A program made the translations under genes and the position numbers. 64,000 bases of DNA from Novosphingopyxis sp965218915 (GTDB lineage Bacteria; Pseudomonadota; Alphaproteobacteria; Sphingomonadales; Sphingomonadaceae), in NCBI RefSeq assembly GCF_965218915.1, contig NZ_OZ244708.1, positions 2,542,001 to 2,606,000 of the forward strand, given 5' to 3'. The notes under the pieces were generated by a model. That model searched no databases. It had not been told where the DNA came from and saw only the letters and a program-made list of their open reading frames with translations. Shown one piece after another: positions 24,969 to 33,812 of this stretch (its first letter is position 1; each line of letters begins with the position of its first letter).

Positions 24969-26333
24969 ATGAAGGCCTTTATACTTGCCGTCCCATTGTT
25001 CGCCCTGGCCGCCCCGGCCAACGCGCAGTCCAATGACCAAGCACGCTACGACCGCGCGCTCGCCGCCGGATACAAGGCGCAATTTCTCTGCTCCGGGCTA
25101 TGGAACGGCGGCAAGGCCGCGGCGCAGATCGAGGCGGACGAACTCACCGGCATCTACGACCGCATCGCCGACATCGTGCCCACGCTGACGCCCGAGATCG
25201 ACGAGCGCGCGCACCAGGTGCGCGTGGCGTTCGACACCGCCATGCCGCCGCGCACTGCGCAGTGGCGGGCCGGGCTGGGCTGCGCCTCGCTGCCGATCGG
25301 CGCCGATCCGGCCGATGGCGCCAAGCTGCCGCATTTTGCGGGCGAACTGGTTCCCTATCTGATCGACGACAGCGCCTGGCCGATGGGGGACCGCGATGCG
25401 CTGGCACCAGAGGCGGCGGTTTCCGCCATCGCCGCCAAGGCGCTGGCGGGCGAATATGGCGGCGCGAGCAGCGCGGCGTTGGTGCTGCACCACGGCAAGA
25501 TCGTCGCCGAGACCTACAAGCCCGGCTTCGACATGCATATGTCCCAGCGCACCTGGTCGGTTGCCAAGTCCTTGGCCGGCACGCTGATCGGCCATGCCGT
25601 GCTCGAAGGATTGGTCGATCCGGCCCAACCGGCAGCGCTCGCCGAATGGCGCGATCCCGCCGATCCACGCGGCAGGATCACGCTCGACAATCTGATGCGA
25701 ATGGCCAGCGGGCTCTACAGCGACACGCAGGGAAGCCGCACCGATCCGGTCTATATGGGCGGAACCGCGGCGTTCCCGCGCGCCGCGCACTGGCCGTTGC
25801 TGCACGCGCCCGGCAGCCGTTTCCGCTACGCCAATAACGACATATTGAACGCCTGGCGCAGCGTGCAGGAGCGGCTGCCGGAGGAGCGGCGGCTCGGCTA
25901 TCCGCTCGCTTTCTTCCGCAAGCTCGGCATGACGCGCACGATCGCCGAGACCGACTGGCGCGGCAATTTCATCCTGTCGAGCCAGGTCTGGACCACCGCG
26001 CGCGATCTCGCGCGGCTCGGTCAGCTCTATCTCGACGACGGCATGTGGCAGGGTGAGCGGCTGCTTCCGGATAGCTGGCGCCAATTCGTCAGCACGCCGA
26101 GCGGCCCGCAGCCCGATGGCGAGTTCGGCTATGGCGCCACTTTCTGGCTGATGAACGACAGCGACGGCGTTCCGGCCGACAGCTTCGCGGCATTCGGCAA
26201 TCGCGGGCAGTATCTCGTCATTATTCCGTCGCGCGGCATGGCGATCGTGCGGCGCGGCTACGATACATCGGACCAGCGTTTCGATATCGCCGCGTTCACT
26301 CGCGACATCCTCGTCGCCGCCGAAGCACTCTAG
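24969..26333 (+). CDS. Secreted serine hydrolase of the beta-lactamase superfamily
   Basis: A 454-residue class-C beta-lactamase-like protein with a signal peptide (MKAFILAVPLFALAAPANAQ). The catalytic S-x-x-K is SVAK at 197-200, and a Tyr-x-Asn-type motif appears as RYANND. An N-terminal segment of about 130 residues precedes the catalytic domain. Such proteins are often esterases or D-amino-peptidases rather than true lactamases. The start is the signal-peptide ATG; the open frame extends upstream without support. Confidence 0.85.
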   Translation: MKAFILAVPLFALAAPANAQSNDQARYDRALAAGYKAQFLCSGLWNGGKAAAQIEADELTGIYDRIADIVPTLTPEIDERAHQVRVAFDTAMPPRTAQWRAGLGCASLPIGADPADGAKLPHFAGELVPYLIDDSAWPMGDRDALAPEAAVSAIAAKALAGEYGGASSAALVLHHGKIVAETYKPGFDMHMSQRTWSVAKSLAGTLIGHAVLEGLVDPAQPAALAEWRDPADPRGRITLDNLMRMASGLYSDTQGSRTDPVYMGGTAAFPRAAHWPLLHAPGSRFRYANNDILNAWRSVQERLPEERRLGYPLAFFRKLGMTRTIAETDWRGNFILSSQVWTTARDLARLGQLYLDDGMWQGERLLPDSWRQFVSTPSGPQPDGEFGYGATFWLMNDSDGVPADSFAAFGNRGQYLVIIPSRGMAIVRRGYDTSDQRFDIAAFTRDILVAAEAL

Positions 26334-26396
26334 CGCCCGGCGTCAAGCTCTGTTAGATATTGGCCGAGATAAGCTCAAAAACAGGGGTCGAGTTTC

Positions 26397-27689
26397 ATGC
26401 AGATCGGAAATAACCGCTATCGCTTCAGCGAGAGCCTGGCGATGGAATGGGGCGAGAAGATTCTCATCGCGCTCGCCATCCTCGTCGTCACCTGGATTTT
26501 GGCGCGGGTCGCCAAGTGGGCGTTCGCCAAGCTGGTCGACAATGTCAAATTCCTGCAGCGCCATACCTCGTCCGGCAAATCGGTGGGCGAATCGCTCGGC
26601 ACGATCGTCAGCCTGCTGATCTGGCTGTTCGGCATCCTCGCGATCCTGCAGGTGTTCAGCCTGGGCGGCGTGATCCAGCCGGTCCAGACGCTGCTCAACA
26701 GCGTCATGGAATTCATCCCGAACCTGATCGGCGCCGCGATCATCTTCTTCGTCGGCCTGATCGTCGCGCGGATTCTGCGCGATCTGACGGTGACGGCGCT
26801 GCAGACGGTCGATTTCGACAAATGGGCCAATCGCGGCGGGGTCGACACGGTCACCGGCAACAGCGCGATCAGCAAGACCATCGGCACCATCGTGTTCGTG
26901 CTGATCATCATTCCGGTGTCGATCATGGCGCTGGAAGCGCTCGATCTGGATACGGTCTCGCGGCCCGCCAGCGAGATGCTGCGGATTTTCTTCGACGCGA
27001 TCCCTAACATCATCGGCGCGGCGATCATCCTTGGCCTCGGCTATCTGATCAGCCGCTTCGTCGTGCAGATTCTGAAGGAAATCCTGCCCGGGCTCGGTGT
27101 CGACCGCGCGGTCGGCTCGATGGACGTGCTGCCCGCCGGAACGACGGTATCCTCGATCGTCGCGCGCATCGTGCAGATCGCGATCATGCTGTTCGCGGCG
27201 ATCGCGGCGACGCGGCTGCTCGGCTTTCCCGAACTGACCGCGATCCTCGATCAGGTGCTCGAACTGGGCGGCCAGGTGATCTTCGGCGCGGTCGTCATCG
27301 CCTTCGGCTTCCTCATCGCGAACCTGCTGGGCAAGCTGATGGCCGGCACCGGCGAGAACAATCTCGCCTCCGCCATCGTCCGCTACGCCACGATCATCCT
27401 GTTCACCTTCATGGGCCTCCGGTTCATGGGCGTGGGCGAGGAGATCGTCGACATGGCGTTCGGCGCGCTGGTGATCGGCGGCGCGGTGGCCGGCGCGCTG
27501 GCGTTCGGCCTCGGCGGCCGCAACGCCGCCTCGCGCCTGCTCGAACGGATGCAGGACAAGGCGGAAAGCGAGGCCGCCAAGCCCGCGAGCCCGCCGACGC
27601 CGATGACGCCCAAGGCACCGGCCTCTCCGCCGACAACCGCGGCGCCGGTGCCTCCGCGGCAGCCCGACGTCCCGCCGCTCGACGAATGA
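26397..27689 (+). CDS. Mechanosensitive-channel-like membrane protein (CmpX/TM-helix repeat type)
   Basis: A 430-residue integral membrane protein with about ten hydrophobic helices, including repeated segments with NLIGAAIIFFVGLIVARI and NIIGAAIILGLGYLISRF. This is the conserved TM-helix repeat seen in MscS-related CmpX proteins. The C-terminal 45 residues are rich in Pro and Thr. A role in osmotic stress is inferred from the family. A strong terminator follows it. Confidence 0.85.
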   Translation: MQIGNNRYRFSESLAMEWGEKILIALAILVVTWILARVAKWAFAKLVDNVKFLQRHTSSGKSVGESLGTIVSLLIWLFGILAILQVFSLGGVIQPVQTLLNSVMEFIPNLIGAAIIFFVGLIVARILRDLTVTALQTVDFDKWANRGGVDTVTGNSAISKTIGTIVFVLIIIPVSIMALEALDLDTVSRPASEMLRIFFDAIPNIIGAAIILGLGYLISRFVVQILKEILPGLGVDRAVGSMDVLPAGTTVSSIVARIVQIAIMLFAAIAATRLLGFPELTAILDQVLELGGQVIFGAVVIAFGFLIANLLGKLMAGTGENNLASAIVRYATIILFTFMGLRFMGVGEEIVDMAFGALVIGGAVAGALAFGLGGRNAASRLLERMQDKAESEAAKPASPPTPMTPKAPASPPTTAAPVPPRQPDVPPLDE

Positions 27690-27715
27690 CGACTTCGCGC
27701 GGATAGCATAGGAGA

Positions 27716-27744
27716 GGGCGGGGCCGTTCGGCGCCGCCCTTTTT
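27716..27744 (+). terminator. Intrinsic terminator after the channel gene
   Basis: GGGCGGGGCC and GGCGCCGCCC pair with one mismatch around GTTC, followed by a run of T residues (27740-27744). It lies about 25 bp after the stop at 27689. Confidence 0.85.
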
Positions 27745-27749
27745 GCGCC

Positions 27750-28622
27750 ATGCGCCGTTTCGCCGCCACCGCCTGCATCGACTGGTCGGGCCAGGCCGTC
27801 GCCCGGCCGAAGGGCCTAGCGGTCGCCATCGCCCGCCAGGCCGGACCGCCCGTGCTGATCGAGCCCGAGGGCGGCTGGACGAGAGGCGGTATTCGCGAAT
27901 GGCTGCGGTCGCTCGCCGAAAGCAAAGCCGACATCGTCGTCGGGCTCGACCTGTCGCCGACCTTTCCCTTCCTCGATCGGGGAGGCTATTTTCCAGGCTG
28001 GAGCGAAAGCCCGGAAAGCCCACGCGAACTGTGGGCGCTGGTCGATAGCATCGCCGCCGCCGATCCGCATCTGTCCGCGAACAGCTTCGTCGACCATCCC
28101 GAGGCGGCGCGCCATTTCCGCCGTCATGGGGCACGCGAAGGCGACATGTTCGGCGGCGGCATCGGACGGCTGCGCGAAGTGGAGCGGCACCAGCGCGCGA
28201 GCGGCCAGGCGAACAGCTGGTCCTGCTTCAACCTGGTCGGCGCCGGCCAGGTCGGCAAGAGCTCGCTGACCGGCATGCGCATGCTCCACGCGCTGGACGG
28301 CGCGATTCCGTTCTGGCCGTTCGATCCGGTGCCGGACGAAGGGCCGCTGCTGATCGAAATCTATACGACCGTCGCCGCCCGCGCCGCCGGCCTGGGCAAA
28401 AGCCGCAGCAAGGTCCGCGACGCAGAGGGCCTGTTCGCCGCGCTCGCCGCGCTGAGTTCGCCCGATTGTCTCCCGCTCGCGCGCTATGACGATCACGCCA
28501 CCGATGCCCTGATCACCGCCGCCTGGCTGCGCGACGCCGTGCGCGCTCCGGTTCTGTGGCATCCCGAAACGATGACGGCCGAGGTTGCGGCCAAGGAGGG
28601 CTGGACCTTCGGCATTGCCTGA
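27750..28622 (+). CDS. Uncharacterised cytosolic protein, possibly RNase H-fold
   Basis: A 290-residue protein with an N-terminal CIDWSG, a central VVGLDLSPTFPF and a C-terminal YDDHATDALITAAWLRD. The spacing of acidic residues (CID, GLDLS, DDHATDA) resembles DUF429-type, RNase H-like proteins. The similarity is weak and I do not assign a function. No signal peptide is seen. The start lies 6 bp after the upstream gene's terminator T run, so it probably has its own promoter or is weakly expressed. Confidence 0.65.
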   Translation: MRRFAATACIDWSGQAVARPKGLAVAIARQAGPPVLIEPEGGWTRGGIREWLRSLAESKADIVVGLDLSPTFPFLDRGGYFPGWSESPESPRELWALVDSIAAADPHLSANSFVDHPEAARHFRRHGAREGDMFGGGIGRLREVERHQRASGQANSWSCFNLVGAGQVGKSSLTGMRMLHALDGAIPFWPFDPVPDEGPLLIEIYTTVAARAAGLGKSRSKVRDAEGLFAALAALSSPDCLPLARYDDHATDALITAAWLRDAVRAPVLWHPETMTAEVAAKEGWTFGIA

Positions 28623-28689
28623 TCCTTCGGCTGGCGCGCGTAAAAAAGCCTTGTCGAGCCCCATCCCCCTGCCCTAACCGCATTGCCGC

Positions 28690-28762
28690 GCCGGTTTAGC
28701 TCAGTTGGTAGAGCAGCGGTTTTGTAAACCGAAGGTCGCGGGTTCGACTCCTGCAATCGGCA
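28690..28762 (+). tRNA. tRNA-Thr (anticodon TGT)
   Basis: The 73-nt cloverleaf is complete. The acceptor stem is GCCGGTT/AATCGGC, the D-loop is AGCTCAGTTGGTAGAGC, the anticodon loop TTTGTAA carries TGT, and the T arm has GGGTTCGACTCC. The G27-A43 mismatch also occurs in other bacterial tRNA-Thr. The 3' CCA is not encoded (CCG follows). It marks the border between the housekeeping region and the catabolic island. Confidence 0.95.
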
Positions 28763-28915
28763 CCGTTTTTCAACCATGTCGTGGGCTCATAACGGCGATA
28801 ACCGCAGATCGACGCGTCGCGCCGCTGCCGCGGGCGGTTGCCCAAGCCAGACCGCTGGCGAGGAAATCGTCGCCAAACGGCAGTGACGCAAATCGCCCAG
28901 ACAAGCGCAATCCGT

Positions 28916-30118
28916 TCACAGGATTTCGAACAGGCCCGCTCCGCCCATTCCGCCGCCCATGCACATGGTGACGACGCCGTACTTCGCGCCGCGGCGCTTG
29001 CCCTCGTGCATGATGTGGCCGGTCATCCGAGCGCCGGACATGCCATAAGGATGGCCCACCGAGATGGCGCCACCTGAAACATTCAAGCGATCGTTTGGAA
29101 TTCCGATCTTGTCCCGGCAATAGAGAACTTGGCTGGCAAAGGCCTCGTTCAGCTCCCACATATCGATGTCGCCGACCGAAAGGCCATGCTTTTCGAGTAA
29201 TTTCGGGATCGCGAAAACCGGACCTATGCCCATTTCCTCAGGGCCACAACCGGCGACCGCAAGGCCTCTGTAAACGCCGAGGGGCGCAAACCCGCGGCGG
29301 TCGGCTTCGCCGGCTTCCATGAGCACCACAGCAGCGGCCCCATCGGACAGCTGGGAGGCGTTGCCCGCGGTAACGAACCGACCCTCTTCGATCTGTTGTC
29401 CCCCCTTGAACGCGGGCTGGAGTTTTTGCAAATCCTCCAACCGCGTCTGGGGACGATTGCCTTCGTCCTGCTCCAAGGTCACTTCGCGCTGCGACGTCGC
29501 GCCGGTCTCCTTGTCGGTCACCACCATGGTGGCGGACATCGGTGCTATTTCCGCGTCGAACCTGCCGGCGGACTGCGCCTCGGCGACGCGCTGCTGCGAC
29601 TGCAGCGCATATTCGTCCTGCGCCTCCCGGCTGATGCCGTAACGCTCGGCGACGATTTCCGCCGTCTCGAGCATGCTCATGTAAAGTTGCGGCACTTCGG
29701 CCGACAGCCACGGATCCGCCGTGCGATAACCGTTCATATGCTTTGTCTGAACGAGGCTGATGGACTCGACGCCGCCGGCGACCGCGATTCTCTGCTCGCC
29801 GGTTTGTATACGGTTGGCCGCGGCCGCGATCGCCATCAGTCCCGAACCGCACTGACGGTCCACCGTCGTGCCGGGAACGGTTTCGGGCAATCCCGCCCGA
29901 AGCGCACCTTGCCGCGCGACGTTGAAGCCGGTCGAACCCTGCTGCAGCGCGCAGCCCATCACCACATCTTCCACTTCGCCCGGATCGATGCCGGCACGCC
30001 TTACCGCATGTTCGATCGCGTGCCCGGCCAGCGCCTGACCTTGCGTATCGTTGAACGCTCCCCGATAGGCTTTGCCGATCGGCGTCCGGGCGGTGGCGAC
30101 AATGACTGCTTCATGCAT
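28916..30118 (-). CDS. Acetyl-CoA C-acyltransferase (thiolase)
   Basis: Thiolases cleave 3-ketoacyl-CoA to acetyl-CoA and a shortened acyl-CoA. The 400-residue protein shows the acyl-enzyme Cys90 (VDRQCGSG), the NEAFA block, GHPYG and the second Cys in MCMGGGMG. It is the first gene after tRNA-Thr and diverges from an alpha/beta hydrolase. In this island it would complete the shortening of activated acids made by the ligase at 41311-42879 and the dehydrogenase at 31119-32384. Confidence 0.92.
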   Translation of the reverse strand: MHEAVIVATARTPIGKAYRGAFNDTQGQALAGHAIEHAVRRAGIDPGEVEDVVMGCALQQGSTGFNVARQGALRAGLPETVPGTTVDRQCGSGLMAIAAAANRIQTGEQRIAVAGGVESISLVQTKHMNGYRTADPWLSAEVPQLYMSMLETAEIVAERYGISREAQDEYALQSQQRVAEAQSAGRFDAEIAPMSATMVVTDKETGATSQREVTLEQDEGNRPQTRLEDLQKLQPAFKGGQQIEEGRFVTAGNASQLSDGAAAVVLMEAGEADRRGFAPLGVYRGLAVAGCGPEEMGIGPVFAIPKLLEKHGLSVGDIDMWELNEAFASQVLYCRDKIGIPNDRLNVSGGAISVGHPYGMSGARMTGHIMHEGKRRGAKYGVVTMCMGGGMGGAGLFEIL

Positions 30119-30229
30119 GGCGGGCGCTCTCCTAAAACCATTTTAAGAATTAAGGTACGGTTGTAATGCCCTTGCTATGATGTCAATAGGTGGTCATTGA
30201 GATAATCAAGATGTTCGAAGAGGCAGAGG

Positions 30230-31096
30230 ATGACCGAGGTCGCACAGGAAACGCTCGAGCTTTGGAGCGAAGGCACCCGGCTCGCCGCCGATCTATTCAA
30301 GCCAGATGCTCCGCGTCCCGACGACGGCTATCCCGCAATTCTGCTCTGTCATGGCTGGGGCGGACTGAAAGATCATCTCAGGCGCTACGCCGAAAAATTC
30401 GCGCGTGCCGGATTCGTCGCATTGACGTTCGACTATCGCGGATGGGGCGAATCGGATGGGCGCGTCATTGCGGTCCGCGACGCGCCGCGCTTGCTGGAAG
30501 CAGGCGAGACGACGCTCAAGGTCCGCGTGCTGCGGGAGATTGTCGATCCCGTCGACCAGACGACCGACATTCGCAACTGTCTCGCCTATCTCTGGTCGCA
30601 TCCGGACGTCGACCGCGACCGGATCGGCATCTGGGGGACAAGCTATGGCGGCGGCCACGCGGTATTCACCGCCGGAAACGACGACCGTATCAAAGCCGTA
30701 GTGGCGCAGATCGGCGGCTTCGGATTTCCTCCCGAACATCGTGAATGGGCTCGCGGCCGCGCAGCGCAAAAAGCGAGCGGACAGATCGATCCGGTCGTTC
30801 CGCAAGGCGGCCTGGATGGTATCGAGGGACTCAAAGGCACTCCGGACGTCGCCAGGATGGCGGAGCACTCGCAGCTGCGCGCCGCGGCCAAGGTCCAGGT
30901 GCCCACTCTGATACTCGACGCCGAATTCGAAGAACTGAACAATCGGCTCGAACATGGCTGGGCGGCCTATATGATGATCCGCCAAAACGCGCCTGCCGAA
31001 TATGACACTTATCCATGCAAGCATTACGCCGTTTACGACGATCATTTCGAAGACTCGACCGATCGAGCCGTCGCGTGGTTTTCAAGATATCTCTGA
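30230..31096 (+). CDS. Alpha/beta hydrolase
   Basis: A 288-residue cytosolic hydrolase. The oxyanion region is LLCHGWGG, and the nucleophile elbow is GTSYGG (Gly-x-Ser-x-Gly). The final His is likely in CKHYAVYDDHF. No signal peptide is present. AAGAGG lies 6 nt before the ATG. It lies 22 bp before the 3-hydroxyacyl-CoA dehydrogenase on the same strand, so both are probably co-transcribed. It might hydrolyse diketone, lactone or ester intermediates; the substrate is unknown. Confidence 0.82.
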   Translation: MTEVAQETLELWSEGTRLAADLFKPDAPRPDDGYPAILLCHGWGGLKDHLRRYAEKFARAGFVALTFDYRGWGESDGRVIAVRDAPRLLEAGETTLKVRVLREIVDPVDQTTDIRNCLAYLWSHPDVDRDRIGIWGTSYGGGHAVFTAGNDDRIKAVVAQIGGFGFPPEHREWARGRAAQKASGQIDPVVPQGGLDGIEGLKGTPDVARMAEHSQLRAAAKVQVPTLILDAEFEELNNRLEHGWAAYMMIRQNAPAEYDTYPCKHYAVYDDHFEDSTDRAVAWFSRYL

Positions 31097-31118
31097 CCCA
31101 TCTCATCGCCGAGGCCTT

Positions 31119-32384
<1,266 letters not shown>

Positions 32385-32398
32385 AAAGCTTTAGGCAA

Positions 32399-33661
32399 TC
32401 AGCGACTCAAGCCGCGAAACAGCGGTCGGACATATAGTTCGGCCGCATTTGCGAACGTCGCTGTCGGCACCCAACGCTGGAGTTCCTGCGCAGAGTTGAT
32501 CATCGCGGTTACAGCCTCCGCCGCGATCCGCATGTCGCAAAGGCGCACCGATCCGTCGATCACGCCATCGTTCAGCATATCCTGGAAGCGCCAGGTCAAC
32601 AGCGCGAGCCGCTGCTCCATCTCGTGGCGCAGCTCGGGCCCGATTGCCGTAAGGGCCGACGTCCGCAGTACCACGCCCTCGGGAACCATCTGGCGACTGA
32701 CCAGAGAAGTCGCGGCAGCTGCGACATGCGACATGCCGTCAGCTTCCTGCCGCAAAGCAAAACCCTGAGCCTGCCGAATGATCGAAAACGTCCGCTCGAA
32801 GCACGCGACCATCAGGGCATCGAGATTCTCGTTATGATGATAGAACGCACCCTTGGTAACACCGAGCTCGGCGGATATCCGATCGACGGAAGCTCCCTTA
32901 TAGCCTTGATCGTTGATCAGCTTCGTCGCCGCGCACAGAAAGGATTCCTGGGATAGTCGGTCCGATTCCGAAAACGGCGTCGGTACCCGCGTTATCGCAA
33001 TTTTCAACCCAAGCGCCTTGCTGCCGATCCCCTTCAACAAAATGTCGCTCAGTCGGTCGGCGACACGCTCGAAGTCATCGTCGACATAACCGTGAAGCCA
33101 GATCACCGACCAGTGCAACTGCGATAGCAGCAAATGGGCGTTGGCATTGCACTGCTCGGGCGTCCAGGACATTTCGGCCGGCCGAAAGAGGCGGCGGACA
33201 ACCCGGAACATTCCGACATAGGCATCGCCAACTTCACCAAGATGCGGTTCGGACAAGGCCCGCAAATCTCCGAAATGCACGAGCTCCGGCTCTTCCCCCT
33301 TTCGAATGCGCGCCTGCATGGCAAAATAGCTCGAGATGAAGAACCGTATGCGCTCGTCGAAGTCGTCGACCGCCAGCGCGCCCTCGGCGAGCGCAAGATG
33401 CTTGGCGATAGAACGCATAAACGCCGCCGCGACAAGATCGTCGCGTCGCTTGAAATAATATCGCAGGCTCTTGAGATTGAGCCCAATCTCGGCCGCCACC
33501 ACTTCCAGCGTGGAATCCTTCAGGCCGCGGCGGTTGAACAGGCCACCGGCGGCGTCGAGTATCTCGGACTTGCGCCGATCGAAGCGCGAAGGCTTATTAG
33601 CGGTCGCAGCGGCAGGGCCGGCTTCGATCAATTCGGTGTGCTTCAACTGTGCCTCGCTCAT
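32399..33661 (-). CDS. Tandem TetR-family regulator (two HTH domains)
   Basis: At 420 residues this is twice the usual TetR size. The first helix-turn-helix is near residues 28-75 (EILDAAGGLFNRRGLKDSTLEVVAAEIG) and a second near 237-285 (KLINDQGYKGASVDRISAELGVTKGAFYHHNENLD). Each is followed by its own ligand-binding-like helical region. The ATG at 33661 is used. It sits inside the catabolic island, which suggests control of that set; the effector is not known. A single chain with two HTH units could bind one operator as a pseudo-dimer. Confidence 0.88.
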   Translation of the reverse strand: MSEAQLKHTELIEAGPAAATANKPSRFDRRKSEILDAAGGLFNRRGLKDSTLEVVAAEIGLNLKSLRYYFKRRDDLVAAAFMRSIAKHLALAEGALAVDDFDERIRFFISSYFAMQARIRKGEEPELVHFGDLRALSEPHLGEVGDAYVGMFRVVRRLFRPAEMSWTPEQCNANAHLLLSQLHWSVIWLHGYVDDDFERVADRLSDILLKGIGSKALGLKIAITRVPTPFSESDRLSQESFLCAATKLINDQGYKGASVDRISAELGVTKGAFYHHNENLDALMVACFERTFSIIRQAQGFALRQEADGMSHVAAAATSLVSRQMVPEGVVLRTSALTAIGPELRHEMEQRLALLTWRFQDMLNDGVIDGSVRLCDMRIAAEAVTAMINSAQELQRWVPTATFANAAELYVRPLFRGLSR

Positions 33662-33812
33662 AACTGCAAAGGCTAGCCACCGCGAACCATTAGAGCAACC
33701 GCTCAAAGCCAACCGCCCGAATACCAAGCCTGGTCCCGCCTTGCCTCGCTGAGACAAGACGGGACGGCGCCTGCCGGCTCTCTCCCCCCGTCAGGAGCCT
33801 GCAAGCCGAGGG

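Noticed and set aside
24969..26333. Calling the serine hydrolase an antibiotic-resistance beta-lactamase
   Set aside because: Only the superfamily motifs are present, and the extra N-terminal domain is not seen in AmpC enzymes.
33733..33765. Hairpin GTCCCG.CTTG/CAAG.CGGGAC as a terminator for the TonB receptor
   Set aside because: The stem is good but there is no T tract on the minus strand, so I do not list it as a terminator.
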